A DNA stretch of 64,000 nt from Homarus americanus (lineage: Eukaryota > Arthropoda > Malacostraca > Decapoda > Nephropidae), in contig NW_024720773.1 of NCBI RefSeq assembly GCF_018991925.1, positions 3,217,758 to 3,281,757 of the forward strand. Direction: 5' to 3'. Shown in pieces: positions 46,447 to 58,088 of this stretch. Both the position numbers and the translations under genes were made by a program. Under the pieces are notes generated by a model. That model had not been told where the DNA came from. It saw only the letters and a program-made list of their open reading frames with translations, and did no database searches. How positions within the stretch are numbered: position 1 is the stretch's first letter; each line of letters opens with the position of its first letter.

Positions 46447-47047
46447 CAATATAATCTTGATTTGATGGAATCTGATATAACCAACTCTTGATTTACCGGA
46501 AGGAGTTTTTCCATTATTTTTTGCTTAATTTAGTGATCTAGTTCGCTAAATCAAGATTAATTCCGTTAATACGCTCACACCTACGAAGACACCTCAGATA
46601 AATGATATGTACTGTATATATAAACAGGAGAAACATTATTCATGGCTTACCTTAAACTAGGGGTTTCAGCATTTGTTTTAAATTTTGTCTATAATTTTCA
46701 AACCTTTTCCAACTGATAGCTGCACTCTTTTGACTTTCTCCCCCACACCACTTTCTTTCTGAGAGACTTTCACCATGATGTCTAAGGACAGTAGTTAGTT
46801 GACCGAAAGGTAGACCGAGCGGTGGTAGTGAACAACACACTTGGTGGCAGCAGGACACAGACTGAGTGGATGTAAACAAGCCCCACCTGCCAAGTGGCTC
46901 ATATGGCGTGGAACTTAATGGAATAACGCTAGATTTAGTGAACTAGTTCACTAAATCGAACGAAAATAACAAAGTTTGATTTGGTGGAAATTTAAATTTA
47001 ATGGAAAGGGGCGGCTCGAATTAGCTCGTTAAGTCGAGAAAATACTG
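46447..47047. mobile_element. 601-bp TIR element, TA-flanked
   Basis: Flanked by TA at 46445-46446 and 47048-47049. Ends are imperfectly inverted (left CAATATAATCTTGATTTG, right complement CAGTATTTTCTCGACTTA; about 15 of 23 match). Near-palindromes TAGTGATCTAGTTCGCTA and TAGTGAACTAGTTCACTA lie 80-120 bp from each end. No coding region. Probably another pogo-like MITE; ends are diverged so confidence is moderate. 47050-47371 is AT-rich with no gene. Confidence 0.5.
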
Positions 47048-47375
47048 TATATATGGGCTGCTTTAAAAAAAATGAGGTCTCATTTGAAAGGGCAAAGAGA
47101 TATGAAGAATTTGTTGGTCATATTTTTTCGTTAATAAACAATAATAGATTAGGAGAGGTTGAATATACAGTACAGTATAAAATGAATAATAGAAAGAAAA
47201 AAAAATTGCTAAATACCTCCCCCCTCTCCCCCTCAAAAAGTAAATCCTCGATAAATCGGACTTCAATATATCGGTATTTGGCTTTTTTTGGACTCTTGAG
47301 ATGCTGTGGTCACCAGAAATACTTACGGTAAAAAATATATTTTAAGTAATGGGGTAATTACTAAAAAAATCTTAA

Positions 47376-47504
47376 CCCTTAGGCTCTGGGTGACGTTCCA
47401 GAATGTCCGACTATTTTACCGCCCTTTTTTTAATTATTTTTGGAAAAGTTTATGTTTTTTCGATTTAACCCCGCATGGGGGGGGTACTGCCAGGGGCTTA
47501 AGGG
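47376..47504. mobile_element. 129-bp piggyBac-like MITE
   Basis: Flanked by TTAA on both sides (47372-47375 and 47505-47508). Ends are inverted: CCCTTAGGCTCTGG at the left, complement of right CCCTTAAGCCCCTGG. TTAA plus CCC-starting inverted repeats is the piggyBac signature. No coding capacity. Confidence 0.65.
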
Positions 47505-47689
47505 TTAATATATGAACCACACTTACTGAAATCTGATGCCGTCGGGGTAAACGATTTCATAAATTGACGTCGTTAGCATCAGCGTCAACGAGTTTTCAGT
47601 GACGTACAAATGCAGCCCCGAAACGCGTATCCTCCTGTGTATGGGAGTAACATCTGTAAAATAAAAAATATTAATTAATTTTTAATCAT

Positions 47690-47970
47690 TTATTATGATT
47701 TATATTATATCATTTTAATTATTAATTTGTTCCCCCGCAAGAATACTAGCATCTCAAAATGCTTGTCGCTCATTCTGCTTCGCTTGGACCTCAAGACGTC
47801 CTTGCCCATGGAGAACATGCGCTCCACTGCAGAAAGCATAGTGCTTGAGAGTTGACTCTAACAGAAGGATATACTATTCTACTTCTTCGTCTGCGAAAAT
47901 TGGAGTTAACAGATAACTCGTCTTGGCTATATGTAAGACTTCAAGAAGAATTTTCACATACATGCTGTGC
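47690..47970 (-). pseudogene. hAT transposase C-terminal fragment
   Basis: The - strand reads VERMFSMGKDVLRSKRSRM then SDKHFEMLVFLRGNK (47840-47730), the hAT dimerisation domain of the ZBED/Tam3 type, with upstream TSYLLTPIFADEE in another frame. It is a different hAT family from the element at 39636. Ends were not identified. 47509-47690 and 47971-48171 are AT-rich and otherwise featureless. Confidence 0.65.
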
Positions 47971-48171
47971 ATCAACCATACTTGCAATTAGTTTGTTTGT
48001 TAGTTGATACAGCTTGAGTTGAAGTTTTTGTAGCATGCAAAATGCTTGGAAAAAGAAATAAATCATTCCAGTGTAGGCACTGAATTCATGAAATTAAAAA
48101 AAATTAAATAAATGATTAGTCTCCGAAATCTTTTTCGTGTTAATATCATTGTAGAAATGTCAGGAACATTA

Positions 48172-49409
48172 TTATATACGTTTCGCAGAACGTAGTTTTA
48201 AACAATAATCATTAGATACACTGGGTGTATTTGACGTGTTTGTTGTTTGAACAGTTGTGTCTGGGATATCATTATCGTTCCTGGGGAATGAATCTGAATG
48301 GACCTTTTTAAGCCTGTCCGCATGCACTACACCTGAAGTTTGTGAGTTTGGCTTCAAAATTTTTAATTTGTTGCACGCTTCTTTAGCAATAATGAGGAAT
48401 GGTCCGTCAAACTTGGGTGAAAGCTTGGACTTTCGTTCTGGTTCTCGCACCATAACAACATCGCCTACTTCTAGCATGACAGGTTTAGCTTGTTTATGTT
48501 GCTTGTATATCATTTCAGCACGTGACGCTGCTAAATGTTTCCGTACTTGGCCATGAATATCCGTGAATACTACGTTGATTTCCCTGGTAGCGAATCGTCC
48601 ACGTTATAGACTGGGCATGGCTTGTCTGCAAGTACGTCATATGGTAGACGTTTGTCTATGCCGTAAACAATATAATAGGGTGATTTGCCTGTAGAGCTGT
48701 TGATTGACCCATTAATAGATGCGGCGACTTGCGGTAACCAATCTTCCCATGCATAGTGCATTTGACTCGCTCTTGGACGAAGAATCTCTAGGATTTTGCG
48801 ATTGGTTCTTTCAACAAGGCCGTTAGCCTGTGGATGATAGACTGCGATAAAACTTTGTTGGATGTCGTATTGTCGACATATTTGCGCTACAAGTTGGTTC
48901 TTGAACTCTCATCCGTTGTCGGAGAGAAGTATCTTGGGAGTAGTAAAAGGACATATGAGGTGGATAACTAAGGCATAAGCTACAGATTCGGCTGTTTTAT
49001 CCTTCAGTGGGACTAAAATCACAAATCTAGAAAAATGATCCACACACACTAGTACGTACGAGGATCCTTGATGACTCCTCGGAAGTTGTAACAAGTCGAT
49101 AGCGACTGTGTCAAACGGACGTTCTGGTGTAGGATATTGTAGAATTGGAGCCAGTGCCCTTGTAGTACCCTTATGTTGAGCACATGACAAACACTTAGCA
49201 ATGTGCAATTCTATGTCTTTCTTCATAGTATTCCAAAAATACTTCTTTCTGACCTCCGCCAGACATTTGTCTCGTCCAGGATGACCTGCTTGGGCAGCAT
49301 CATGATACAATGTTAGTATCGTTTCACGAAGTGTATCAGGTATGACAATTTGTGTAACTACCCTCAGTTGTCTGCTTGGAGTGAAGGACAATGTCTCGTC
49401 GTAGTTCAA
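48172..49409 (-). pseudogene. gypsy integrase, interrupted
   Basis: The first segment (49409-48909) holds the zinc-binding HHCC region (LYHDAAQAGHPGRDK..CLSCAQ), then the catalytic core with VAIDLLQLP (first Asp) and LLSDNG (second Asp). An in-frame TGA follows immediately (near 48910), probably a decayed Arg codon. Core coding resumes and includes the third acidic residue in LVERTNRK (about 48815), then NSSTGKSPYYIVYG. After a frameshift near 48560 the C-terminal part (48513-48172) has EVGDVVMVREP and KFDGPFLI, a GPY/F-like module. The enzyme inserts retroelement cDNA; this copy cannot. Confidence 0.8.
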
Positions 49410-49649
49410 ATTGATTGAACGGAAGAGGTAACTTTGGAGGATTAGCTTCCTCCCCCGACTCTAGAGCAAAAATGACTGTAGACCACAATGGATTTAGTCG
49501 TTGTTCATCCCTTAATTGCGAGTGGGAGAACAATGATAGAGGCATCACTGGTGCTATGTTTCTGAACAAAACGTCTGCGACCACATTCGCTCGTCCCGGT
49601 AAATACTTGAATTCGGGTTCAAACTCTTGAATGGTCAAATACCAGCGTG

Positions 49650-50758
49650 CTAGTCTACCTGGAAGATTTTTACTGTGAAACAGCTCGTCACTGCCACGTG
49701 ATCTGTATAGACGGTTATTTTATAACCAAAAATTATGTCTTTAAACTTCTTCAGTGCCCAAACAACAGCTAACGTTTCTAGATACGTTACTGAATAACGT
49801 ATTTCGGCATCATTAAGTTTACGACTTGCAAAAGCAATCACTCTGTATTTTCCTTGTGTGTCCAGCTGCATAAGTACATTGCCGATTACCTGTATTGAGG
49901 CGTCGGTACACAGAGTAAATTTTTGAGAGTAGTCGGGAAATGCTAATACTGGGGCATTGGTAAGTGCTGTCTTCAATGCACTAAAACTACCTTCTTGCTC
50001 AGCATTCCATACAAAAGTTGCATCCTTCCTAAGTAGCTTAGTTAAGGGTGAAGCTAATGTCGCATAACCTTTAATAAAAGATCGATAATATCCAGATAAA
50101 CCAAGAAAACTACGTACTTTATCAACAGTTGTAGGACGTGGAAATTGGGCAACAGCCTTAACTTTGTCATCAACTGTATGAATGCCGTCACCGTCAACTA
50201 CATGACCAAGGAATTGGATTCTGGAATTTAGAAATTCACATTTAGAAAGTTTGACTTTGAGTCCTGCTGTAGAAAGTTTTTGGAAAACTTCACGGAGTTT
50301 AGCAATATGCGTATCTACATCCTTGCTGACTACGATGAGATCATCTACTGTAAGTAGGCACATACTGTGGTCCCTATCAACCCTGCAAACAAGGTGTTGA
50401 TCATCCTTTGAAAAGTCAGTGGAGCATTTCTGAGACCGAAAGGCATCCACAGAAATTCAAAATGGGCCAAAGGAGTACTAAAAACAGTAGCCTCTCGCGA
50501 TTTTTCATCCAGAGGTATTTGCCAATAAACACTAAGCAAATCAAGGTTGCTAAATTCAGCTTTATCGTTGCTTAAGGATTGTAAAATATCACTCAAGACA
50601 GGCATTGGGTACCTATCTGGGATAGTATTTTCATTGACGCACCTACAATCAATTACTGGGAGCCAACCTCCATCCTTCTTAGGGACTAAAATTAGTGGAC
50701 TATTGAAAGGGGATTTTGAATGTGTGATAACCTCTTGATCCAGCATATCCTGAACCAT
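49650..50758 (-). pseudogene. gypsy reverse transcriptase-RNase H, broken
   Basis: RT blocks: SPFNSPLILVPKKDGGW, IDCRCVNENTIPDRYP, FSNLDLLSVYWQIPL, FLWMPFGLRNAP. The YLDD catalytic box is split by five extra bases at 50346-50350, shifting frame exactly between the Leu and first Asp codons. The second part (50345-49650) continues with LIVVSKD, LGHVVDGDG, the RSFLGLSGYYRSFI connection and RNase H starting LCTDAS. The frame fails again near 49650, and the coding resumes toward the integrase (49638). Domain order and lengths are normal for Ty3/gypsy apart from the breaks. Confidence 0.85.
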
Positions 50759-50896
50759 GTCCTGGACTACAGCGCGCTGGCTATGAGGTAGTCTGTAAGC
50801 TGGTATGTAAATTAGGTTTGTGCCTTGTTTTAGGGATATGTGATGTGAGGTTAAATTTGTGTGACCTAGCTGTTCCCCAGGTAAAGCTACAATGTT

Positions 50897-51840
50897 TCAT
50901 TGGTCGGCAAGCAACTCTAGGAGCCTGGCCTTGCCTCGAGGGTGATCAATCACCTTAAAATGTGGTGTTATTTGATCTCTCCTCTCCTGTCTGGTTTGTT
51001 TAATTGAAGGTGAAACACTACCAATTGGGAATTGCGTAGGCTGTTGGGCAACATGGTTGTGATAAACTAGAAAATCATACAAATAACATCTTTCTTTCAA
51101 TATTCGTAAAGCGCCTGTTCTGTTCAGAACTAGAACGTCTGTTAAACCACCAGGACGAATCGTGTTCAATGGAGATCGCACGATAAGCCTTTAACCTTGC
51201 ATGTTTCCGTAAGACAGACCACATCCGTCTCCGTGTACACGCCAGGTGAAACAACATTGGCTCTGGTGATTTCCTCATTCTGAAAATGGAGAGTACCCGT
51301 TAAAAGTGCAGGTACGATCGTCCAACTATTGCTGCTATAATCACGCTGGGGAAGTGAGTCTGTGTGGTCTTGGACTCGCCTTGACTCAGAATCCATCGTC
51401 CTCGTAGTAGGAGCGTTGGACAACACATTCACCCTTGCGGAGAGCAATGGTACAGACGTGTGCATGGCACTGAAGGAAATACCATTAACAGTGATAGTAT
51501 GTTTGCTTGGCTGAACATCTATCAAATTAGTTTTAAGAGTTGGAAGACCTATTAAACCGTCAGCTGGTAAAATAAAGTCTTGGACCACATAAAGATCTGC
51601 AGAAAAGGATATCCCATGTCTAGATAAACGTAGTGATAATGTTACCATTCCTGTTATGTCCAGCTGAGTACCGGAAACTCCTGAGAGATCGGTGTCAGTA
51701 GGTCGAATCAAAAATTCTCGGTGAGGGGATCTATGTTGTAACTCTTGATAGGATGCCAAAGAAAGTGCGTTTGCACAAGCACCCGTATCAATGTCTAACG
51801 CTAACTTGGCTGACCCAACCCTCGCTTGAATTGATAACAC
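50897..51840 (-). pseudogene. gypsy aspartic protease and linker
   Basis: 51840-51166 is one open segment with LALDIDTGACANALS, containing the D-T-G catalytic triad of retroviral-type proteases, and FILPADGLIGLPTLKTN as the second conserved block. A frame change near 51175 leads to a linker (51181-50897) ending ARLLELLADQ, and a stop near 50895 separates it from RT. The protease would cleave Gag-Pol. Confidence 0.75.
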
Positions 51841-51910
51841 TTCGGTTTGGTTAGCGCCGCTATTAACGAGGCTGTAACAGAAGCGTTGTTGAGTGTTGGT
51901 AGTGGTGTAG

Positions 51911-53310
51911 CTACTCTATGTCGGTCTGGGACTGACGCTGGTCTTTCCTCGACTTTTTGTAAAAGCGACGACTCGGCTTACCGTGGTGGGGTACTTGGGG
52001 TAATTCCATCCCTATTTGTCTACATCGTCGGACTGCTGTACAATCCTCCGTAGTATGGGTGGGAGAATCATGGTAGAAACACCACACGTCAGCTGTCGGG
52101 TCTGAAGCAGACCTGGTTTGAGTAGCTGTTGCATAAGTCTTAGGTGGGCCTAGTCGCTGTGGTGGTTTGTTTTTAGTCTTAGCACCACTTCGTTGGAGTT
52201 GGTAACAAAATATCAACAGTATGACCATTTTTCTTGCAATGTGTGCATACTAAATGTTGCTTCTTTGTTGCTGAGTTCTTGGGAACTTGTTGCTGAATTG
52301 ACGCTACAGGTGTTTCTGTCCTTGCTAGGGGAGTACGTGATGATTAATAGCGATCTTGGCTGCATAATCCAAAATGTCCTCATCGGGCTCATAATCATGT
52401 GTCTGCATGAATATATGCCGGGTCACGGACTGTTAGGATGAAACCAAGGAGGTCCATTAATTGTGCAAAACTGTCTAGAGACATATTATTGTGCTCGTCC
52501 ACCCAGGGTGAACCACCAAAATTGGTTAAGATATCTTGACAGACCTCGCCAGCAAGGGAAACACGTCTCATCGTGTCTTCTGCACGTATCGTCCGTGGCA
52601 GATGATCAACCCACCTAAACATCCAGGTCAGGTGACCCTGCTGTGAGCCTAATTCAAATAGACTAATTAAAGTCTTATTAAACTTCGCATAAGCGGGGTG
52701 AGCAAGGCCGCTCGCTTCCAGTTGCTTGTTTGCATAAGTTCCCTTCTTTGATGTGACCGCGTACAAACGCCTTGCGTTCATCGTCACCTGTTATTTGAAT
52801 GTGTTTCACTACATCTTCACAGACCTTAAAAATGCGGTTACACGATAGTCATCCTCCGCCGTAAACTCACGGATGTGATCACTGCGGGGCAATACTTGAA
52901 CAATGTTAGGTTGGTTAGATGACCTGCTCGTATTAGATGTAGCCATGGGTAGTGAGTTGCTAGACAACTTAGAACTAAATGAAAGATGCGTGGATACAAG
53001 AGGGAAAGTAATCTCTGACACACTGTGAGACTCTGTAGACTGAGAGGTATCTTGCCCGTAATCAGGTGTATATTGTACGTATTACCTGACCTTAGGGTTC
53101 CACGACATAAATTGTCATGCGATTGATCACTTGAGTGTTCACTACTCTCAACAGAAATGTCTCGCAGTGAGGGCAGTTGCGTTTCTTGCGAATCTATTAA
53201 TTCTATGTGTTCAGTATTGACATTAGTACCAGTAGCTAGTACAGTGTCAGACTTGAGTGCGTCGTCAGAATTATCTGAAACGTTATCATAAATCTCCTTC
53301 AAATCGGTAA
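51911..53310 (-). pseudogene. gypsy Gag-like region
   Basis: Pieces in three frames: an acidic N-terminal stretch (53310-53070, DNVSDNSDDALKSD), the SDHIREFTAEDDYRVTAFL block (52880-52810), a capsid-like segment (52787-52395, with FNKTLISLFELGSQQGHLTW and TMRRVSLAGEVCQDILT), and a C-terminal Cys/His block CFYHDSPTHTTEDC (about 52080), resembling a zinc knuckle. Frameshifts lie near 53060, 52800, 52390 and 52230. The role as particle-forming nucleic-acid-binding protein is inferred from position. Confidence 0.6.
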
Positions 53311-53312
53311 TA

Positions 53313-53381
53313 TCAGGAATAATAATAATAATAGTAATAATAATAATAATGATAATAATAATAATAATCATAATAATAATA

Positions 53382-53423
<42 letters not shown>

Positions 53424-53615
53424 TAAAACTGTAATAATAATAATAATAATAATAATATAAAACTGTAATAATAATAATAATAATAATAGTAATAATACTG
53501 TAGTAATAATACACATAATAATAATAATCGTAATAATAATAATATTGTAATAGTAATAATAGTACAGTAGTAATAATAATAATAATAATTATTATTATTA
53601 TTATTATTATTATAT
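53313..53615. repeat. (AAT)n microsatellite
   Basis: About 300 bp of AAT/ATA repeats with interruptions such as AAAACTGT, ending in an ATT run. It forms the 5' boundary of the gypsy remnant. 53616-54200 is AT-rich unique sequence with no gene seen. Confidence 0.95.
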
Positions 53616-54204
53616 TTACTACTTTTGGTCTCTATTAGGATATGGAAATTGAAAAAAAAGGTAAAATCGACCCACCCTAATGTACTGTACATGCACACTC
53701 ATGGAAGTGCAGCGTCAGTTTTCTTATTAAGAATATGTACAAAAGATTCATTATTGTTTTTTACTGAATATCTATTTGATTGAATTATTGTTTATGTGTG
53801 GGAAAATGAACAATACATTTCATTATTAATACGTAGAATATTAAAACACACGAGAAGACGAGACGACATTGTTTTAGTGTTTACACCCATGACGATGGTT
53901 CTACATATGAAACTAAAGAAAATAAGAACCTGGTTGTAGCTGTAGTAAAATTGTTGTAATATGAAATATGAATGTTATTTAATGTACAGTATAAATAACC
54001 ACTGATGGTTAACCATAAAAGTGTGTACGTACACAAAGGTGAAAACATAGCGTCATTTCTCTACATAAGAACATGATAGCAACACTTATTACTGTTCATA
54101 TATGTTTTAAATAATACTTACTAATGTAAAACAAAAATTCTACTCTCCAATGGTGATCAAGTCTAAAACATAAGGACAGCCAATGATGTTGCGTGAGTTT
54201 TTAC

Positions 54205-55375
54205 TCAGGTCATCAGGTTCAACACTGGCTGAAGCTGTAGGTTCAACTCTGGCTGAAGCTGTAGGTTCAACTCTGGCTGAAGCTGTAGGTTCAACTCTGG
54301 CTGAAGCTGTAGGTTCAACTCTGGCTGAAGCTGTAGGTTCAACTCTGGCTGAAGCTGTAGGTTCAACTGGCTGAAGCTGTAGGTTCGACTGGCTGAAGCT
54401 GTAGGTTCAACTCTGGCTGAAGCTGTAGGTTCAACTGGCTGAAGCTGTAGGTTCAACTGGCTGAAGCTGTGGTTCAACTGGCTGAAGCTGTAGGTTCAAC
54501 TCTGGCTGAAGCTGTAGGTTCAACTGGCTGAAGCTGTAGGTTCAACTCTGGCTGAGCTGTAGGTTCAACTCTGGCTGAAGCTGTAGGTTCAACTCTGGCT
54601 GAAGCTGTAGGTTCAAACTCTGGCTGAAGCTGTAGGTTCAACTCTGGCTGAAGCTGTAGGTTCAACTGGCTGAAGCTGTAGGTTCAATCCTGGCTGAAGC
54701 TGTAGGTTCAACTGGCTGAAGCTGTAGGCTCTGGCTGAAGCTGTAGGTTCAACTCTGGCTGAAGCTGTAGGTTCAACTCTGGCTGAAGCTGTAGGTTCAA
54801 CTCTGGCTGAAGCTGTAGGTTCAACTCTGGCTGAAGCTGTAGGTTCAACTCTGGCTGAAGCTGTAGGTTCAACTCTGGCTGAAGCTGTAGGTTCAACTCT
54901 GGCTGAAGCTGTAGGTTCAACTCTCTTGAAGCTGCAGGTTCAACTGGCTGAAGCTGTAGGTTCAACTCTGGCTGAAGCTGTAGGTTCAACTCTGGCTGAA
55001 GCTGTAGGTTCAACTCTGGCTGAAGCTGTAGGTTCAACTCTGGCTGAAGCTGAAGCTGTAGGTTCAACTTCTGGCTGAAGCTCTGGCTGAAGCTGTAGGT
55101 TCAACTCTGGCTGAAGCTGTAGGTTCAACTCTGGCTGAAGCTGTAGGTTCAACTCTGGCTGAAGCTGTAGGTTCAACTCTGGCTGAAGCTGTAGGTTCAA
55201 CTCTGGCTGAAGTTTAGGTTCGGACCTGGTTGAGCTGTAGGTTCGACTGGCTGAAACTGTAGGTTCAACTCATTGAAGCTGTAGGTTCAACCTGGCTGAA
55301 GCTAGGTTCAACTCTGGCTGAAGCTGTAGGTTCAACTGGCTGAAGCTGTAGGTTCAACTCTGGCTGAAGCTGTAG
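54205..55375. repeat. 24-bp minisatellite I
   Basis: About 48 units of AACTCTGGCTGAAGCTGTAGGTTC (24 bp), with a 22-bp variant lacking CT. Frames read STLAEAVG on + and NLQLQPEL on -. Not treated as coding. Confidence 0.9.
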
Positions 55376-55384
55376 CTTTCCATA

Positions 55385-56360
55385 AAGATGTCATAGCTGT
55401 TGCTGAACCTATTGCTGATGTTAAATTTGATGGTGTAGCTGAAGTTGATGGTGTAGCTGTAGCTTGTTGATGGTGTAGCTGTACCTGAAGTTGATGGTGT
55501 AGCTGAAGTTGATGGTGTAGCTGTAGCTGAAGTTGATGATGGTAGCTGTACCTGAAGTTGATGGTGTAGGTACCTGAAGTTGATGGTGTAGCTGTACCTG
55601 AAGTTGATGGTAGCTGTAGCTGAAGTTGATGGTGTAGCTGTACCTGAAGTTGATGGTGTAGCTGTACCTGAAGTTGATGGTTAGCTGTACCTGAAGTTGA
55701 TGGTGTAGCTGTACCTGAAGTTGATGGTGTAGCTGTACCTGAAGTTGTTGGTGTAGCTGTACCTGAAGTTGATGTTGTAGCTGTACCTGAAGTTGTTGGT
55801 GTAGCTGTACCTGAAGTTGATGGTGTAGCTGTACCTGAAGTTGAAGGTGTAGCTGTACCTGAAGTTGATGATGTAGCTGTACCTGAAGTTGAAGGTGTAG
55901 CTGTACCTGAAGTTGATGATGTAGCTGTACCTGAAGTTGTTGGTGTAGCTGTACCTGAAGTTGATGGTGTAGGTGTACCTGAAGTTGATGGTGTAGCTGT
56001 ACCTGAAGTTGATGGTGTAGGTGTACCTGAAGTTGATGGTGTAGCTGTACCTGAAGTTGATGGTGTAGCTGTACCTGAAGTTGTTGGTGTAGCTGTACCT
56101 GAAGTTGATGGTGTAGCTGTACCTGAAGTTGTTGGTGTAGCTGTACCTGAAGTTGATGGTGTAGCTGTACCTGAAGTTGAAGGTGTAGCTGTACCTGAAG
56201 TTGTTGGTGTAGCTGTACCTGAAGTTGAAGGTGTAGCTGTACCTGAAGTTGATGGTGTAGCTGTACCTGAAGTTGAAGGTGTAGCTGTACCTGAAGTTGA
56301 TGGTGTAGCTGAAGTTGATGGTGTAGCTGTACCTGAAGTTGATGGTGTAGCTGAAGTTGG
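55385..56360. repeat. 24-bp minisatellite II
   Basis: About 40 units of CTGAAGTTGATGGTGTAGCTGTAC (24 bp), same length as array I and sharing about two thirds of positions with it. The - strand is open for 363 codons (TATPSTSG octapeptide repeats), mucin-like in composition, but it starts in a decayed Tigger segment and is better explained as repeat. Confidence 0.9.
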
Positions 56361-56369
56361 TGGTTTAGG

Positions 56370-57027
56370 CCTTTGAATAATAAAGCTGTCAAAGAACCTT
56401 TCACAGCCGCTTTCTTTTCTCATTATACATTTTATGTAGAGGTCATATGTGTTTTTTCACGTCTCTGTTAATTTTAATGCTTCTTTCTGTTAATGGATCG
56501 ACTTCAGAAAATATGTTCATTGCTTCTTACAGATAGTTTCACTGTTGATTCTGCAATCCTCAAAGCACGCAATATCCACAGACCTCTCACCTTTTTCATG
56601 TCGTTTTAACACATCTAGTTTCTCGGCTAAGCTTATACACTTTCTTTTAGCTTTTGAACCAGCACTTCCATCACTTGCTGTCTTGCTCATTGAATAGGGA
56701 CACCATAAATGCTGTAAGAAATCTGAGAATGTTTTTCTCCTGTTACTGTTCAGATGTGTGAAAACAAAAGGCACGCCAAGTTGTGACTGTTTATACTGGC
56801 TTCACCAGTCACAAGCCCTGCAGCTTCCAAGCGCAAGATGTGTATTTTAAAACTTATATTTGTATAATACGTACCGGGAATTAGTTATTATTTATATAAA
56901 ATTTTGATTTTTTATGAAATTCTGTCTTTGTCATAAATACAAATAAAATAATGGTGTAAACTGAATCGGGTCCTAAATTAACCAAGGTTTGTTGTTAGAT
57001 AAAATGTCGTTAGTCGAGGCTTTATTG
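56370..57027 (-). pseudogene. Tigger-like transposase N-terminus
   Basis: The - strand reads MSKTASDGSAGSKAKRKCIS then LAEKLDVLKRHEKGERSVDIA (56695-56570), the CENP-B-type DNA-binding helix-turn-helix start of Tigger transposases. Broken linker text follows to about 56370, where the 24-bp array begins. The upstream end (right) is an inverted-repeat-like CAATAAAGCCTCGACTAACG bordered by TA at 57028-57029. No catalytic DDE domain remains; the array occupies its place. Confidence 0.65.
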
Positions 57028-57399
57028 TAACAAAAAAACATGAAATCAGAGACACATGACACAGGCAGGAATGAGTCAGGGCAGCGAGCAGAGCCCAATG
57101 GTGGCAAGATTTTGCGCTACGCCACCGCCCGCCAGATTCAAAATAGCTCTGTCTCTCTTCTGATCATCAGATCTATGGGGTATCAATGAAACTTGAGGGA
57201 TATTTCCCTTATGTATAATGAGCAGTTATTGGGGCATCAGTTTTCATGGTACACCTGTAGTGTGTTAAACAGAGGTTTCACACTACAGTTATTTGTTGAT
57301 TTATAATTATTTTCCTAAGTTGTTTAACAAATAAATATGTGGTTACTACCTGAGACATATTTAAAGACTTCAAACTATATGATCAGACAAGTTAAAATC

Positions 57400-58088
57400 T
57401 CCCTTATGTACTGTACTGTGAATACTCTTGAAAAATATCTGTTCAGATTATTGTTCATTTCTCTGTCGTTATCAGTTAGCTCGCCAATATCTGACTGTAT
57501 TGGTCCAGTTTTGTCTCATATTTTAGTTTGATTCATTTGATTGAATCCTTTGGGGTTTAACTTTGCTTCTCTCGCTGTTTTAGTTCATTATTCCTCTTTG
57601 CTTTTCTTTATAATAATCTCGGAGGTAAACTTCACCACGATTGATTCTCTTCCCTATAGCCTTTCTTTGTTTGATAATATTCTTTAAATAACTATTTCTC
57701 CATTTGGGGTCATTGTTATGGAATTTGTCAACCTCATATCTCGTGGTCAGGTCACCCTCAGCAGTCATGTTTTGTAAAGTTATCGTGGTCAGGTCACCTG
57801 ATAAAGTTGGGTCACTCTGCGCAGGTGCATTATGTGAGGTCACATTATTTACACCCTCTCTTGAGGTCATGTAATTCCCCCCCAAGCGTGATACCCCTTC
57901 TCTCAGCTGCCTCTTCAAACTATCAAAGTTTGCCCTTCTGAAATCTGGGACTTTAATGGAATTTTCCTTGCAGCTGACATTATATTCTAATTTGAATCTT
58001 ATTACTTTGTGATCGCTGTTGGCAAGTTTGTTCCCTGCCTCGACATTACTAATGAGGCTTTATCTGTTTGACAGAACTAAATCGAGTA
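57400..58088 (-). pseudogene. CR1-like LINE F: endonuclease end and linker
   Basis: The - strand continues the endonuclease after the 828-bp element: LDLVLSNR, then ANSDHKVIRFKLEYN (about 58000) with the conserved S-D-H, then a linker (DPKWRNSYLKNIIKQRK, about 57700) and a pre-RT block GPIQSDIGELTDNDREMNNN (about 57500). Frameshifts occur near 57930 and 57570. RT itself is missing. 57030-57400 is unassigned. Confidence 0.7.

Larger units (their letters stand above)
48172..53310 (-). mobile_element. Decayed Ty3/gypsy retrotransposon
   Basis: In transcription order (right to left): Gag-like region, aspartic protease, reverse transcriptase, RNase H, integrase. Protease before RT and integrase after RNase H is the Ty3/gypsy order. 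No envelope gene is seen between integrase and the left end. No LTR pair could be recognised at 47.5-48.2 kb versus 53.0-53.7 kb. The 5' side is replaced by an AAT microsatellite at 53313. At least six frameshifts or stops separate the domains. Confidence 0.85.

Noticed and set aside
47509..53700. LTR pair of the gypsy element
   Set aside because: I compared the flanks by eye for a shared TG...CA block and found none; the 5' side is a microsatellite. A self-alignment would be decisive.
55332..56423. Mucin-like TATPSTSG protein of 363 codons
   Set aside because: A 24-bp array gives this frame automatically. Its unique start is decayed Tigger sequence, and no signal peptide or promoter is visible.
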